This document shows, piece by piece, positions 45,673-54,574 of a stretch of 64,000 bases of DNA. A program made the position numbers and the translations under genes. The stretch is from NCBI RefSeq assembly GCF_031157315.1, contig NZ_JAVIFU010000003.1:186001-250000 (forward strand), read 5' to 3'. Each line of letters starts with the position of its first letter. The stretch's first letter is position 1. This DNA comes from Paenibacillus sp. LHD-38. GTDB lineage: Bacteria; Bacillota; Bacilli; Paenibacillales; Paenibacillaceae. The notes below the pieces were generated by a model, which was not told the origin of the DNA, made no database searches, and worked only from the letters and a program-made list of their open reading frames with translations.

Positions 45673-45725
45673 AAAGAAAAGGCTGGATCAGATGCACATG
45701 CGTCTTTGATCCAGCCTTTTCTTTG
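45673..45725 (+). terminator. Intrinsic terminator after lexA
   Basis: AAAGAAAAGGCTGGATCA pairs with TGATCCAGCCTTTTCTTT around a loop of about 17 bases. The stem is long and strong, with a T-rich 3' side. Confidence 0.85.
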
Positions 45726-45828
45726 TTCGCTAAGCCCTTCAACTTTCAACCAATCGTTTTCCTTAAAATTAGGCTGCTGGATGAATGCCTCTCCCAGACA
45801 AACACCCAATCAACGTACAATTATCCCG

Positions 45829-45837
45829 CATAACATA
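45829..45837 (+). promoter_or_regulatory. Possible sigma-K -10 element before the YjcZ gene
   Basis: CATAACATA fits the sigma-K -10 pattern CATA-N3-TA, 36 bases before the small gene. No clear -35 was found at the expected distance, so this is a weak call supported mainly by the sporulation-type product. Confidence 0.3.
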
Positions 45838-45872
45838 CTGTGTACACAACACGTAAGGAGGTGCATTGAAAA

Positions 45873-45980
45873 ATGTCCGGTTACGTTGGTGGAGCTTTTA
45901 ATAACACAGGCACAATTTTGGTTCTCTTCATTTTGTTGGTGATTATTGCTTGCAGCTGTATGGGTTTCGGCGGCTACTAA
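45873..45980 (+). CDS. YjcZ-family small sporulation protein
   Basis: A 35-residue protein reading MSGYVGG at the start, then a single hydrophobic helix (TILVLFILLVIIACSC), ending GFGGY. This is the YjcZ/YhfJ-type small protein found in many Bacillales as spore-associated peptides. A strong ribosome site AAGGAGG lies 11 nt before the ATG and a terminator follows 46 nt after the stop, so it is a complete transcription unit. The gene is easily missed because of its size. The precise role is unknown. Confidence 0.85.
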   Translation: MSGYVGGAFNNTGTILVLFILLVIIACSCMGFGGY

Positions 45981-46026
45981 TAATAGCCCCTATCCATTCT
46001 TTCTCTCATTAGCCTCTCGACTAAAA

Positions 46027-46060
46027 CGCAAAAAAGGCCCGTAAATCGGGCCTTTTTGCG
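46027..46060. terminator. Bidirectional terminator after the YjcZ gene
   Basis: GCAAAAAAGGCCCG and CGGGCCTTTTTGC pair around TAAAT. It has A6 on one side and T5 on the other. Confidence 0.85.
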
Positions 46061-46213
46061 TATCGGTTCCGATGAAACGCACAATCATTAACGAAACGTA
46101 AACAATTATTGATCTTCACTTGAGCGCACTAGTAAATAATGATGGGCAAGTTACATAGGCATCCATATAAGCATAGGCTGATCATATCAAAATAAGTATT
46201 AGAGGAGAACGTA

Positions 46214-46495
46214 ATGGCATTCGGACCGCTCCAGCCCCCATTTTATCCCTATCCGCCTTCTTATCCTTATCCGTACCCTTATCCCTATCCCTATCCTTAT
46301 CCTTACACAGAAGTGCTTCCACTCCCTATTCCTTTGCCTTTTGGCTCTTTCGGAGGACCATGGTGGTATGGAGGGTTTCACGGAGGCAGCTTCCCTGGAG
46401 GAGGTCCTGGCGGCTTTCACGGGGGCCTCCAGGAGGCTTCCACGGCGGCGGCTTTCATAGCGGACATCGTCATTATTGTAAATAAATCAAATTAA
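46214..46495 (+). CDS. Tyr/Pro- and Gly/His-rich small protein, probable frameshift near the C-terminus
   Basis: As read, a 93-residue protein: a (Tyr-Pro)n tract at about residues 15-31, then Gly/Phe/His-rich repeats (GGFHGG, GGPGGFHGG) and an unrelated hydrophobic tail. If one G is added to the G5 run at 46421-46425, the frame continues with the same style (PPGGFHGGGFHSGHRHYC) and stops at 46485. The repeat style carries on in the other frame, so the annotated tail is probably an artefact of a one-base deletion. GAGGAG precedes the ATG. Such low-complexity proteins are often spore-coat or surface components, but I do not recognise this one. Confidence 0.6.
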   Translation: MAFGPLQPPFYPYPPSYPYPYPYPYPYPYPYTEVLPLPIPLPFGSFGGPWWYGGFHGGSFPGGGPGGFHGGLQEASTAAAFIADIVIIVNKSN

Positions 46496-46609
46496 AAATC
46501 TTATCGATTCCAATGTTTCCGGAGGGGATGTGTAGGTTTAGCCTAAACATCCCCCATCAATTCGAAATCTTAGATGCATCTTACCGAACCGAATGAATCC
46601 ATCAAGAAG

Positions 46610-47302
46610 CTAACTTTTATCAGCTTGTTTGGCCATTTCAGAAATCATCTTGCTGTCCAAAATGGTTTTTGCATGTCCCGATTTTGCCGCTTGGATCATT
46701 GCTAGACCAATTTCCTTCAATGAAATCACATGCTTCGGCAATAGGGTGCGGAGGATCGGATACATCCACTTCAATGCAGAATAGTAGCCGTGTGTATTAT
46801 TTAAACCTTTGGTCGGATGAATGTATCCAGGCCGGAACATATTTGCGCCTTTAAAAGGTAGCTGTAACAGTGCATTTTCTGTTTTCCCTTTCACTCTAGC
46901 CCACATGCTTTTCCCCCGTTCCGTACTATCGGTTCCACTGCCTGATACATAACAGAAAACCAAATCCGGGTTTTTGCTTGAAAGAATACCTGCCATGTAT
47001 AGCGTCAGATCATAAGTCAGATGATTATACTTTTCTTCATTCATGCCAACAGAGGATACGCCTAGACAAAAGAAACAAGCATTGTAGCCCGTTAACTGCA
47101 TAGCAATGGAATCGATTTGAAAGAAATCCGCATGGACAATCTCTTTTAATTTGTTGTGAACGACTCCGCATGGTTTCCGGTTGATAACAAGGACCTTTTC
47201 AATATCCGGATGAAGCAGACATTCATGCAGCACGCCTTCCCCAACCATCCCTGTAGTTCCTGTTATTATTACATTTAATTTCTTTGCATTTTGTCCCGTC
47301 AA
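46610..47302 (-). CDS. NAD(P)-binding SDR-like protein (atypical, HTATIP2/YbjT-like)
   Basis: A 230-residue Rossmann protein. The dinucleotide motif is VIITGTTGMVGEGVL at the N-terminus, an Arg for NADP choice may be in VLVINRKPCG, and YVSGSGTDS marks the active-site strand. A canonical YxxxK cannot be placed confidently. The family contains atypical extended SDRs of unclear activity. The only in-frame start is TTG 47302 and no good ribosome site precedes it, which makes the 5' end uncertain. It stands alone. Confidence 0.7.
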   Translation of the reverse strand: MTGQNAKKLNVIITGTTGMVGEGVLHECLLHPDIEKVLVINRKPCGVVHNKLKEIVHADFFQIDSIAMQLTGYNACFFCLGVSSVGMNEEKYNHLTYDLTLYMAGILSSKNPDLVFCYVSGSGTDSTERGKSMWARVKGKTENALLQLPFKGANMFRPGYIHPTKGLNNTHGYYSALKWMYPILRTLLPKHVISLKEIGLAMIQAAKSGHAKTILDSKMISEMAKQADKS

Positions 47303-47429
47303 TGAGCTTTGGTCAAGGATACTTAATCACCCAATTCCACTTTCATCTTCGTGTCTCATGTTCATATAATAAACGATCATTCGGTTAAAAACAAACAATA
47401 TTCTTAATTGTACGTCGATTACATTTGAA

Positions 47430-48059
47430 CTATACGGCTCGCTTACCAAAAAGAACCGTTGGATAATGTGGTTTTTGTAACTGACCTAATCTTTGACGAT
47501 CTAGCTTTGGATACTCATATAATGGTCCATCATATATAACTTGAACGCTCTCATGCACAAGAAAATCATTCGGTGTCACTAAAGTTGATGGATGATCCCA
47601 CATTTGGATTCCGCTGGACCTCAGCGTCTCGGCAACAAACTGCGAGCAGAAATAGGAATGAGCGGGCTGCAAATCCATCTCTAACAACACACCAATCAGC
47701 CCAATTAAATTATACCGATACCTATTCTTATCCTTTTCGAATTCGCTAATCACCTTCAATAAGGCCGTTTTTTGCTGTTCCGTTACAGCAATCCGCAGCA
47801 GCCTGCAGCGAGTTTCCGGAAAATGCCGGAATGTTCCTTGATAAACATCCTCCTTCACAAACCCGGCATGCAAAGGATTATTTACACGCTTTCGTCCGAA
47901 ACTATAGATTTCTTCTAAATTCTCATCCAATACAAGCGAAGCATGATTGTAAGGGGCGCCCGTAAACCCTTTGATCAGTCTAGTAAACAAGGTCCCTGTA
48001 TCGGTAAGTAAAATATATATGCTATCCGTTATCTCGTTATCTAAGCTTGTTATTGTCAT
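47430..48059 (-). CDS. Permuted NlpC/P60 papain-like protein (YiiX-type)
   Basis: A 209-residue cytosolic-looking protein. The order of catalytic residues is permuted: His comes first in GAPYNHASLVLDE and Cys later in SYFCSQFVAETLRSSG, as in the circularly permuted NlpC/P60 (YiiX/YebB/LRAT-like) group. There is no signal peptide or cell-wall-binding domain, so a peptidoglycan role is doubtful; lipid or amide hydrolysis is possible. I start at ATG 48059, since AGGAG abuts the first ATG (48068) directly but is 9 nt from the second. Confidence 0.75.
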   Translation of the reverse strand: MTITSLDNEITDSIYILLTDTGTLFTRLIKGFTGAPYNHASLVLDENLEEIYSFGRKRVNNPLHAGFVKEDVYQGTFRHFPETRCRLLRIAVTEQQKTALLKVISEFEKDKNRYRYNLIGLIGVLLEMDLQPAHSYFCSQFVAETLRSSGIQMWDHPSTLVTPNDFLVHESVQVIYDGPLYEYPKLDRQRLGQLQKPHYPTVLFGKRAV

Positions 48060-48180
48060 TCTGCTCATCTCCTGATACCCGTTGTTATATTCATCCGGCA
48101 GTCATTCTTAACTGCTCTGAATATATCAATTTGACAGACAAGCGAATAGTACCAACAATGTGTAGTACTGTTGTTTACTC

Positions 48181-48216
48181 AAAAAAAATCCCTCAACGCT
48201 AATCGCGTCGAGGGAT
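48181..48216 (-). terminator. Intrinsic terminator after glnA
   Basis: ATCCCTCGACGC pairs with GCGTTGAGGGAT around a five-base loop, followed by T8 on the minus strand. Confidence 0.9.
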
Positions 48217-48223
48217 GATATTC

Positions 48224-49552
48224 TTAATATAGAGTCAAATATTGATCTCTTTCCCATTGGTGAACCTGAGTACGGTACATATCCCATTCGATTTCTTTCA
48301 GCTCGTAGAAATGGGCAAGTGCGTGATCACCGAGTGCTTCACAAATGATATCGCTTCTTAGCATTTCATCGAGTGCTTCCTTCAAATCGAGCGGCAAGCT
48401 CGGAATACCTGCATCCTGACGTTCTTCCTCAGTCATGATGTAAATGTTCCGGTCCGTTGGAGCAGGCAATGGCAGCTTGTTCTGAATGCCGTCAAGACCA
48501 GCTCTAAGCATAACTGCAAGCGCTAGATACGGGTTAGCCGCCGGGTCAGGATTACGTACCTCTACGCGTGTGCTAAGACCGCGTGAAGCCGGAATACGGA
48601 TCATTGGTGAGCGGTTACTCGCGGACCATGCAACATAACATGGTGCTTCATAACCAGGGACTAGACGTTTATAAGAATTGATCGTTGGGTTCGTAATGGC
48701 AGCCATTGCACGTGCATGGAGCAGTATTCCTGCCATGTAATGACGTGCAGTTGCACTAAGTCCCAGCTTGTCCTTCTCGTCATAGAACACATTCGTATCA
48801 CCTTTGAACAAGGATTGGTGACAGTGCATACCGGAGCCGTTAACTCCGAACAATGGTTTCGGCATAAAGGATGCATGCAGGCCATGCTCGCGTGCAACCG
48901 TCTTAACGACTAGCTTGAACGTTTGGATTTGATCTGCAGCTTTAATGGCATCTGCGTATTTGAAATCGATCTCATGCTGACCTGGAGCAACCTCATGGTG
49001 AGACGCTTCGATCTCGAAGCCCATTTCTTCCAGCGTCAGAACGATTTCACGACGACAGTTCTCACCCATATCCATAGGAGCTAAGTCGAAATAACCGCCT
49101 TGGTCATTTAACTCCGTAGTAGGCTCTCCGCGTTCATCGGTTTTGAACAAGAAAAACTCAGGTTCAGGACCGACATTCATTGCCGAGTAGCCAAGATCTT
49201 CGGCTTCTTTCAATGCACGTTTCAAAATACCGCGCGGATCGCCGGCGAAAGGCGTACCGTCAGGCATATAAATATCGCAAATCAAACGGGCAACGCGATC
49301 TTGCGTAACCCATGGGAAAACAACCCAAGTATCAAGATCAGGGTAAAGGTACATGTCAGACTCTTCGATACGTACATAACCCTCGATAGATGAACCATCG
49401 AACATCATTTTGTTGTCGAGAGCTTTTTCAAGCTGACTTACAGGGATCTCTACGTTTTTGATTGTTCCAAGCAGATCCGTAAACTGCAAACGAATAAAAC
49501 GAACATTTTGTTCCTGTGCAATACGTCTAATATCCTCTTTAGTGTAACTCAC
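48224..49552 (-). CDS. glnA: Glutamine synthetase type I-alpha
   Basis: A 442-residue ATP-dependent ligase making glutamine from glutamate and ammonia. The beta-grasp domain is followed by the catalytic barrel with [18 protein letters not shown], the metal-binding [21 protein letters not shown], and [21 protein letters not shown]. The length of about 440 and absence of the adenylylation loop place it in the GSI-alpha class, which is regulated by feedback inhibition rather than by adenylylation. It lies 45 nt downstream of glnR and is co-transcribed with it. Confidence 0.97.
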   Translation of the reverse strand: MSYTKEDIRRIAQEQNVRFIRLQFTDLLGTIKNVEIPVSQLEKALDNKMMFDGSSIEGYVRIEESDMYLYPDLDTWVVFPWVTQDRVARLICDIYMPDGTPFAGDPRGILKRALKEAEDLGYSAMNVGPEPEFFLFKTDERGEPTTELNDQGGYFDLAPMDMGENCRREIVLTLEEMGFEIEASHHEVAPGQHEIDFKYADAIKAADQIQTFKLVVKTVAREHGLHASFMPKPLFGVNGSGMHCHQSLFKGDTNVFYDEKDKLGLSATARHYMAGILLHARAMAAITNPTINSYKRLVPGYEAPCYVAWSASNRSPMIRIPASRGLSTRVEVRNPDPAANPYLALAVMLRAGLDGIQNKLPLPAPTDRNIYIMTEEERQDAGIPSLPLDLKEALDEMLRSDIICEALGDHALAHFYELKEIEWDMYRTQVHQWERDQYLTLY

Positions 49553-49597
49553 AGAATCATCTCCTTAGTTTGCGAATCAATGGTAGAAATAGTTCAA

Positions 49598-50008
49598 CTA
49601 GCGCTTATTTAAGAAACGAGTCAATTGTCCTTGGATTAGCGATGCTTGACCCGGTCTTTTCTCGAGCAGTTGCTGTTTAAGCAAACGGTGAAGCTGTTGA
49701 TCGGATAGCTCGCGACGCTTAACTTCCGATTGCTCGCTTACGATCGTTGCATCATCCGACTCTTTCGAAACCGGATTCATCACTTGCTTAATACCGGCGA
49801 TATTAACGCCCTTCTCAATCAATGATTTAATTTCCAAAAGCCGTTCTACGTCATTAAACGAAAATAACCGCTGGTTTCCTGCTGTTCTGGCAGGTACGAT
49901 CAATTCATGCTGTTCGTAATACCGGATTTGGCGGGCCGTTAAATCCGTCAGCTTCATTACGATGCCGATTGGAAATAAGGCCATATTTCTGCGAATATCA
50001 TCAGCCAT
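49598..50008 (-). CDS. glnR: GlnR, MerR-family repressor of glnRA
   Basis: A 136-residue regulator. The N-terminal MerR HTH reads PIGIVMKLTDLTARQIRYYEQHELIVPART, followed by a short dimerisation helix and a C-terminal tail (QLHRLLKQQLLEKR...LTRFLNKR). In B. subtilis this tail is autoinhibitory and interacts with feedback-inhibited glutamine synthetase. It is the first gene of glnRA. Its predicted promoter overlaps the end of ynbB. Confidence 0.95.
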   Translation of the reverse strand: MADDIRRNMALFPIGIVMKLTDLTARQIRYYEQHELIVPARTAGNQRLFSFNDVERLLEIKSLIEKGVNIAGIKQVMNPVSKESDDATIVSEQSEVKRRELSDQQLHRLLKQQLLEKRPGQASLIQGQLTRFLNKR

Positions 50009-50044
50009 GTCGCATCAACCTTCCAGTCGTTCATTTATATGTTC

Positions 50045-50074
50045 ATTCTAACCGTTCCGACGCAAATGTGTCAA
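50045..50074 (-). promoter_or_regulatory. Predicted glnRA promoter, overlapping the ynbB stop codon
   Basis: A perfect TTGACA -35 (50069-50074) includes part of the ynbB TGA, and TAGAAT (50045-50050) is the -10 with 18 nt spacing. TGTCAAGTTATGTAA across the -35 is a partial match to the GlnR/TnrA consensus (TGTNAN7TNACA), lacking the last arm. Confidence 0.55.
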
Positions 50075-51363
50075 GTTATGTAAGGTTTAATCACAATTAA
50101 ACCACTATCCACAAGACGATATAACGCCGTTAGAATCCCATATTTTGCATGAGCGTAAGTTAGGCCGCCTTGCATATATGCAATGTAAGGTTCACGTATT
50201 GGAGCGTCTGCAGAAAGCTCTAGACTTCCCCCTTGAATGAACGTTCCTGCCGCCATTATGACAGCATTCTCATAACCAGGCATATCCCAAGGCTCGGGTA
50301 CGACATGTGAATCGACGGCAGCCGCTTGCTGTATCCCTTGGACAAAAGCAATCAAATGCTCCGCTTGTCCGAAGCGAACAGCTTGGATTAGATCGGTTCG
50401 CGGTTCATTCCATCTCGGCTTCGTTTCAAATCCAAGTTCCTCAAAGAGGGCTGCTGCCAGCACGCTTCCTTTTATAGCTTGTCCAACTAAATGGGGAGCC
50501 AAAAACAAACCTTGGAACATCGGCCTGAGCGTGCCTAACATTGCGCCTACCTCGCCACCGATCCCGGGGGCTGTCAAACGATAGGCTGCAGCTTCGACCG
50601 CAAATGCTTTTCCAGCAATATAGCCGCCAGTTTCAGCCAATCCGCCTCCAGGGTTTTTGATTAAGGAGCCGGCCATTATATCTACCCCAACTTGAGTCGG
50701 CTCTAACAGCTCCGTAAACTCTCCATAACAATTGTCAACAAAAACAATGACATCCGGCTTAATCGCTTTCACACGCTGGACGATAGCCTCAATTTCAGAG
50801 ACCGTGAAGGATGCTCTCCAATCATAACCGCGAGAGCGCTGAATTCCGATAACCTTAGTTTTCACATTTATCGCTTGTTCGATTTGATTCCAATCAAGTC
50901 CGCCATTCTCAAGAAGCGGCACCTCAGAATACTTAATGCCAAAGTCTTGCAAGGAGCCTTGCCCGTCTCCTGGCTTCCCAATTACCTTATGCAGTGTATC
51001 ATAGGGTCTGCCTGTAACATAAAGCAGCTCATCGCCAGGCCGAAGGACACCGAACAATGCGCAGCTGATTGTATGTGTGCCAGATACGAAATGCGGTCTA
51101 ACGATTGCTGCCTCTGCACCCATGACATCCGCATACACAAGATCAAGTATTTCACGTCCGCGATCATTATAGCCATAACCCGTTGAGCCAGTAAAATGAA
51201 AATCGCTTACTTTATGGCGCTGAAACGCTTCAATAACCTTCCACTGATTACGTTCAGCTATTTTATCTACACTGCGGAAAGCTTCTGCAGCAAGCATCTC
51301 GGACTGCTCAGCCACATGTTCGAGATGCTCCCACAGCTTCTGATTATCGTGTTGCCTGTTCAT
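50071..51363 (-). CDS. ynbB: PLP-dependent methionine gamma-lyase-like protein, YnbB family
   Basis: A 430-residue fold-type I PLP enzyme of the aluminium-resistance/YnbB family. The PLP lysine is in IMAGSLIKNPGGGLAETGGYIAG, and the cofactor aspartate region is VFVDNCYGEF. An upstream substrate-binding segment GYGYNDRGREILDLVYADVMGAE is typical. The biochemical role is unknown; the 'aluminium resistance' name comes from an old phenotype. Its place between hflX and glnR is the same as in B. subtilis. AAGGAG lies 11 nt before the ATG. Three tandem hairpin repeats lie just upstream. Confidence 0.88.
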   Translation of the reverse strand: MNRQHDNQKLWEHLEHVAEQSEMLAAEAFRSVDKIAERNQWKVIEAFQRHKVSDFHFTGSTGYGYNDRGREILDLVYADVMGAEAAIVRPHFVSGTHTISCALFGVLRPGDELLYVTGRPYDTLHKVIGKPGDGQGSLQDFGIKYSEVPLLENGGLDWNQIEQAINVKTKVIGIQRSRGYDWRASFTVSEIEAIVQRVKAIKPDVIVFVDNCYGEFTELLEPTQVGVDIMAGSLIKNPGGGLAETGGYIAGKAFAVEAAAYRLTAPGIGGEVGAMLGTLRPMFQGLFLAPHLVGQAIKGSVLAAALFEELGFETKPRWNEPRTDLIQAVRFGQAEHLIAFVQGIQQAAAVDSHVVPEPWDMPGYENAVIMAAGTFIQGGSLELSADAPIREPYIAYMQGGLTYAHAKYGILTALYRLVDSGLIVIKPYIT

Positions 51364-51380
51364 TTCGTTATCTTCTCCTT

Positions 51381-51491
51381 AAAGTTTTGCATAGCAAAAC
51401 TACTTCGTAAGCAATATCTTAAGTTTTGCGTAGCAAAACTACTTCGTAAGCATGAACTTAAGTTTTGCGTAGCAAAACTGCTTTGAAAGCA
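51381..51491 (-). repeat. Three tandem 39-bp hairpin repeats between hflX and ynbB
   Basis: The 19-base perfect hairpin AGTTTTGC-(A/G)TA-GCAAAACT occurs at 51383-51401, 51422-51440 and 51461-51479, exactly 39 bases apart. It is followed each time by (A/G)CTT(C/T)G(T/A)AAGC. Units 1 and 2 are nearly identical and unit 3 has drifted. They lie within the hflX-ynbB transcript. Confidence 0.9.
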
Positions 51492-51502
51492 TATGTAACC
51501 AA

Positions 51503-52792
51503 CTATTCGATATATTGCTTCAACCGATGTCCATGCTGCTCATACTCTTGCTTGCTGACTTGGACAGTGAGCCGCAGTGATTCTTCCGTCACTTCTTGGC
51601 TGATTACCTCGCCGCTGCGATAGGCTAACGCGATCAGGTCACCGCGTTCGGCAGGGACGTTAAAAGTCAGAACATCTCCGCTTAGCTTATCCTGAACCGT
51701 TTGCTTTAGAAGCTCAAGATCATCCGAATCATATGCGCTGATAACCAAATTATCTCCGCTTGTTATGGGCATATCCGCTAATGAACCGTTATTTATGCAG
51801 ATGTCTTTTTTATTATAAACCTTGATAAAAGGTTTATCGGATGCGCCAAGATCGCCCATAATCTTATTAACGACTTTAATTTGCTCGTCGCGCATTGGAG
51901 AACTGCTGTCAATGACATGGAGCACGAGGTCAGCCTCGCATACCTCTTCTAATGTTGCGCGGAAAGCAGCTACAAGATCCGTGGGCAGGTTTTGAATAAA
52001 GCCTACCGTATCGGTCAGTACGATTTCTCTGCCGTTTGGCAGCTCAAGCGTTCTAGAAGTTGGATCAAGGGTAGCGAACAATTGATTTTCGACATAGACA
52101 TCGGCATTCGTCAACTCGCGAAGCAGCGTAGACTTGCCTGCATTCGTATATCCGACCAAAGCGACTTGCGTCACGCCTGACTTCTTACGGCGCTCACGAT
52201 GAAGCTTCCTGTGACGGACAACCTCTTCAAGCACCGTTTTGAGATCAAATATCCGATCACGGATGTGACGGCGATCCGTCTCGAGCTTTGTTTCGCCCGG
52301 ACCGCGCGTTCCGATTCCTCCGCCTAATCTGGAAAGGTTTTTGCTTTGGCCTGACAAACGCGGCAACAGGTAGCTTAGCTGAGCAAGCTCGACTTGAATA
52401 ATTCCTTCACGGGTTTTAGCTCGCCCGGCGAAAATATCAAGAATCAGCTGCGTGCGGTCAACGATTTTCAAATCCAGTGATTCTTCAAGGTTACGAACCT
52501 GGGCACCCGAAAGCTCTTGATCGAAAATGGCAGTCGTGGCACCCAGCTCATCAGCCAAAGCTTTAACTTCCTGCACCTTGCCCTTACCGATAAACCACTT
52601 GGAATCGACGGTTTCTTTGTTTTGTGTAATGGTCGTAAGCACTTCGACGCCTGCGGTCTCCGTGAGCTGCACAAGCTCTTGAAGAGACATTTCCGGGTCT
52701 CCGCCTTTACGTTTATCATTTGAAGTGACTAGACTGATCAAAATCGCTTTCTCAATCATGTTGGGATTCGTATCGAATGTTTTTTCGCTCAT
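51503..52792 (-). CDS. hflX: HflX GTPase, ribosome-associated
   Basis: A 429-residue translational GTPase that splits stalled or stressed 70S ribosomes. The N-terminal HflX domain has TKPF-like glycine-rich DSKWFIGKGKVQEV and LDLKIVDRTQLILDIFAGRAKT, then the linker GGGIGTRGPGETKLETDRR. The G domain has G1 GYTNAGKST, G3 DTVGF and G4 NKKD. I chose ATG 52792, 6 nt after AAGGAG; a GTG immediately before it is too close. Neighbours spoVK upstream and ynbB downstream match B. subtilis order. Confidence 0.93.
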   Translation of the reverse strand: MSEKTFDTNPNMIEKAILISLVTSNDKRKGGDPEMSLQELVQLTETAGVEVLTTITQNKETVDSKWFIGKGKVQEVKALADELGATTAIFDQELSGAQVRNLEESLDLKIVDRTQLILDIFAGRAKTREGIIQVELAQLSYLLPRLSGQSKNLSRLGGGIGTRGPGETKLETDRRHIRDRIFDLKTVLEEVVRHRKLHRERRKKSGVTQVALVGYTNAGKSTLLRELTNADVYVENQLFATLDPTSRTLELPNGREIVLTDTVGFIQNLPTDLVAAFRATLEEVCEADLVLHVIDSSSPMRDEQIKVVNKIMGDLGASDKPFIKVYNKKDICINNGSLADMPITSGDNLVISAYDSDDLELLKQTVQDKLSGDVLTFNVPAERGDLIALAYRSGEVISQEVTEESLRLTVQVSKQEYEQHGHRLKQYIE

Positions 52793-52817
52793 CACATACT
52801 CCTTCTAAGCACCAGCA

Positions 52818-53816
52818 TTATATTGGCTTCGTGTCCCACTTCAAATCCTCTGGCCTGATCGTCATTAACTCCTGCTTTGCGGGAACCGAGCTTGCATAAT
52901 GCGTTAGCAGACGAACGGCTTGATACCTAATCGCCTTTTCAATCGAATTTCTAACATATCTGGCATTGCTAAATGAAAACATCGTGCTTTGCTTCTCCTG
53001 CATAAGATGCTGCCTTAATTTAAATACGGTCTGAGGCATCAAAATATAGTCGCGGTCCTTAGCCATCAGCTCGCTAATTTGAATTAATTGATCCACCGAA
53101 TAATCCGGAAACTCGATCTGGATCGGGAAGCGTGAGGGAAGCCCTGGGTTAGTCAGCAAAAAATCATCGATTTCTGCAGGATAGCCGGCAAGAATGAGCA
53201 CAAATTGGTTTTTGTGATCTTCCATGGCTTTAACGAGCGTATCGATAGCTTCCTTCCCGAAATCCTTCTCTCCCCCGCGCGCAAGGCTGTAGGCCTCGTC
53301 AACAAATAGGACGCCTCCAATGGCTTTTCGCACGAGATCCCGCGTCTTCTGAGCAGTATGCCCGATATATTCGCCTACAAGATCCGCACGCTCCACCTCG
53401 ATCAAATGTCCCTTTGTCAGTACGCCCATCTTTTGGAAGAGCTTCGCTACAATGCGTGCAATGGTCGTTTTCCCCGTACCGGGATTACCCTTAAAAATCA
53501 TATGATACACATGAGAGCCGCCAAATAATCCTGCTTCCGAACGCATTCGGCTAATATATAGCAGCGCGTATATTTCATAAACAAGTGATTTCACGTTTTC
53601 CATGCCGATCATCGGCTCTAGTTCTTTTTGAATATCGGCATAATGATCCACGCTAGGCAGCGGCTTCACAGCGGGAAGCGGATCCGCCTCCAGTGCATGA
53701 GCCGATGCACCTGTCTGAAATGTTTCTTGGCTTCTAAGGACCACATTAATTTGACGGGAAGGCCTTGCGGAGCCATTTCCGGGTCCCGATATGACGTGTC
53801 CACTCATCTGTCGCAT
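52818..53816 (-). CDS. spoVK: Stage V sporulation protein K, CbxX/CfqX AAA ATPase
   Basis: A 332-residue AAA+ ATPase. Walker A is GNPGTGKTT, Walker B is GGVLFVDEAYSL, and the sensor region is ILAGYPAEIDDFL. The second-region arginine is in GLPSRFPI. A disordered N-terminus of about 70 residues precedes the ATPase. SpoVK is needed for spore maturation in B. subtilis. Starts at 53819 (GTG), 53816 (ATG) and 53804 (ATG) are all near ribosome-site-like sequence; I keep 53816. The gene lies 25 nt before hflX on the same strand. Confidence 0.9.
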   Translation of the reverse strand: MRQMSGHVISGPGNGSARPSRQINVVLRSQETFQTGASAHALEADPLPAVKPLPSVDHYADIQKELEPMIGMENVKSLVYEIYALLYISRMRSEAGLFGGSHVYHMIFKGNPGTGKTTIARIVAKLFQKMGVLTKGHLIEVERADLVGEYIGHTAQKTRDLVRKAIGGVLFVDEAYSLARGGEKDFGKEAIDTLVKAMEDHKNQFVLILAGYPAEIDDFLLTNPGLPSRFPIQIEFPDYSVDQLIQISELMAKDRDYILMPQTVFKLRQHLMQEKQSTMFSFSNARYVRNSIEKAIRYQAVRLLTHYASSVPAKQELMTIRPEDLKWDTKPI

Positions 53817-53896
53817 CACCTATCCTTTGCATCGAAAGCTGTAGCGGCTGACCGCACTACAAGTTTATTCTACCTTGCAGCTGCATATTAGCAGAT

Positions 53897-54574
53897 TTAC
53901 AGCGACGAATCCGAAGGAGGAAATCCAAAAGTATGGAGAAGCGAATCAAGCTTCCATTTGGTGAATGCCAGTACTTCACGGGACTCGTTGTATACGGGAT
54001 TCAGCACTTTGGATTTTGTAGCGGCCACCTGCAGCGGCGAAAAATCAAGCTTTTTTGCGATCTCCTTTGCTCTCGCTGCATGATAATCATGCGTGATGAC
54101 AAGAAGCGTCCCCAGCTTGTTCTGCTCTGCTATCTTTTTGCTAAAAGCTAGGTTCTCATACGTGCTGGTTGATTTTTCCTCTAGCAACAGCTTGTCAGCC
54201 GATATACCTTTTTCAATAAGATAGTCGCGCATACCCTCTGCTTCCGTTTTTGTTGCTCCGTTCGCATCCAGACCGCCTGACAAAATCAGCTTGTCCACTA
54301 TGCCTTCTTCATATAGCTTTAAAGCGAATTCCAACCGTTCTTTCAGCGCCGGACTGGGCAAATCATTCCATAAAGCAGCTCCGAGCACAATACCCGCATC
54401 TGATTTAATCAGAGGCTTATCTGTCTGGTAGCCATTAATTAACCATAATAAATATCCGCACCAAAACACGCCTGCACATATGATCCAGGCAACAACACGA
54501 AACAAAAGCAGCCACGGACGCCTTTTTCTTGATCGTTTACGTGAGCTGCTCCTCCTACCTGTTGCCGTATTCAT
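53897..54574 (-). CDS. YdcF/SanA-family membrane protein (DUF218)
   Basis: A 225-residue protein with a very basic N-terminus, one membrane helix (about 23-48, WLLLFRVVAWIICAGVFWCGYLLWLI) and an outer DUF218 domain with DAGIVLGAALWNDLPSPALKERL, LILSGG and ESTSTYENLAFSKKI. The family includes ElyC and SanA, linked to envelope polymer synthesis in Gram-negatives. The exact role in Firmicutes is unknown. Its ATG overlaps the stop of the DUF402 gene (ATGA). Confidence 0.85.
   Translation of the reverse strand: MNTATGRRSSSRKRSRKRRPWLLLFRVVAWIICAGVFWCGYLLWLINGYQTDKPLIKSDAGIVLGAALWNDLPSPALKERLEFALKLYEEGIVDKLILSGGLDANGATKTEAEGMRDYLIEKGISADKLLLEEKSTSTYENLAFSKKIAEQNKLGTLLVITHDYHAARAKEIAKKLDFSPLQVAATKSKVLNPVYNESREVLAFTKWKLDSLLHTFGFPPSDSSL

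Noticed and set aside
45616..45942. 108-codon frame after lexA
   Set aside because: It overlaps the end of lexA, reads through the lexA terminator and into the YjcZ gene in another frame.
51381..51491. CRISPR-like or terminator repeats
   Set aside because: The 39-bp unit repeats throughout with no unique spacers, and the hairpins lack T runs.
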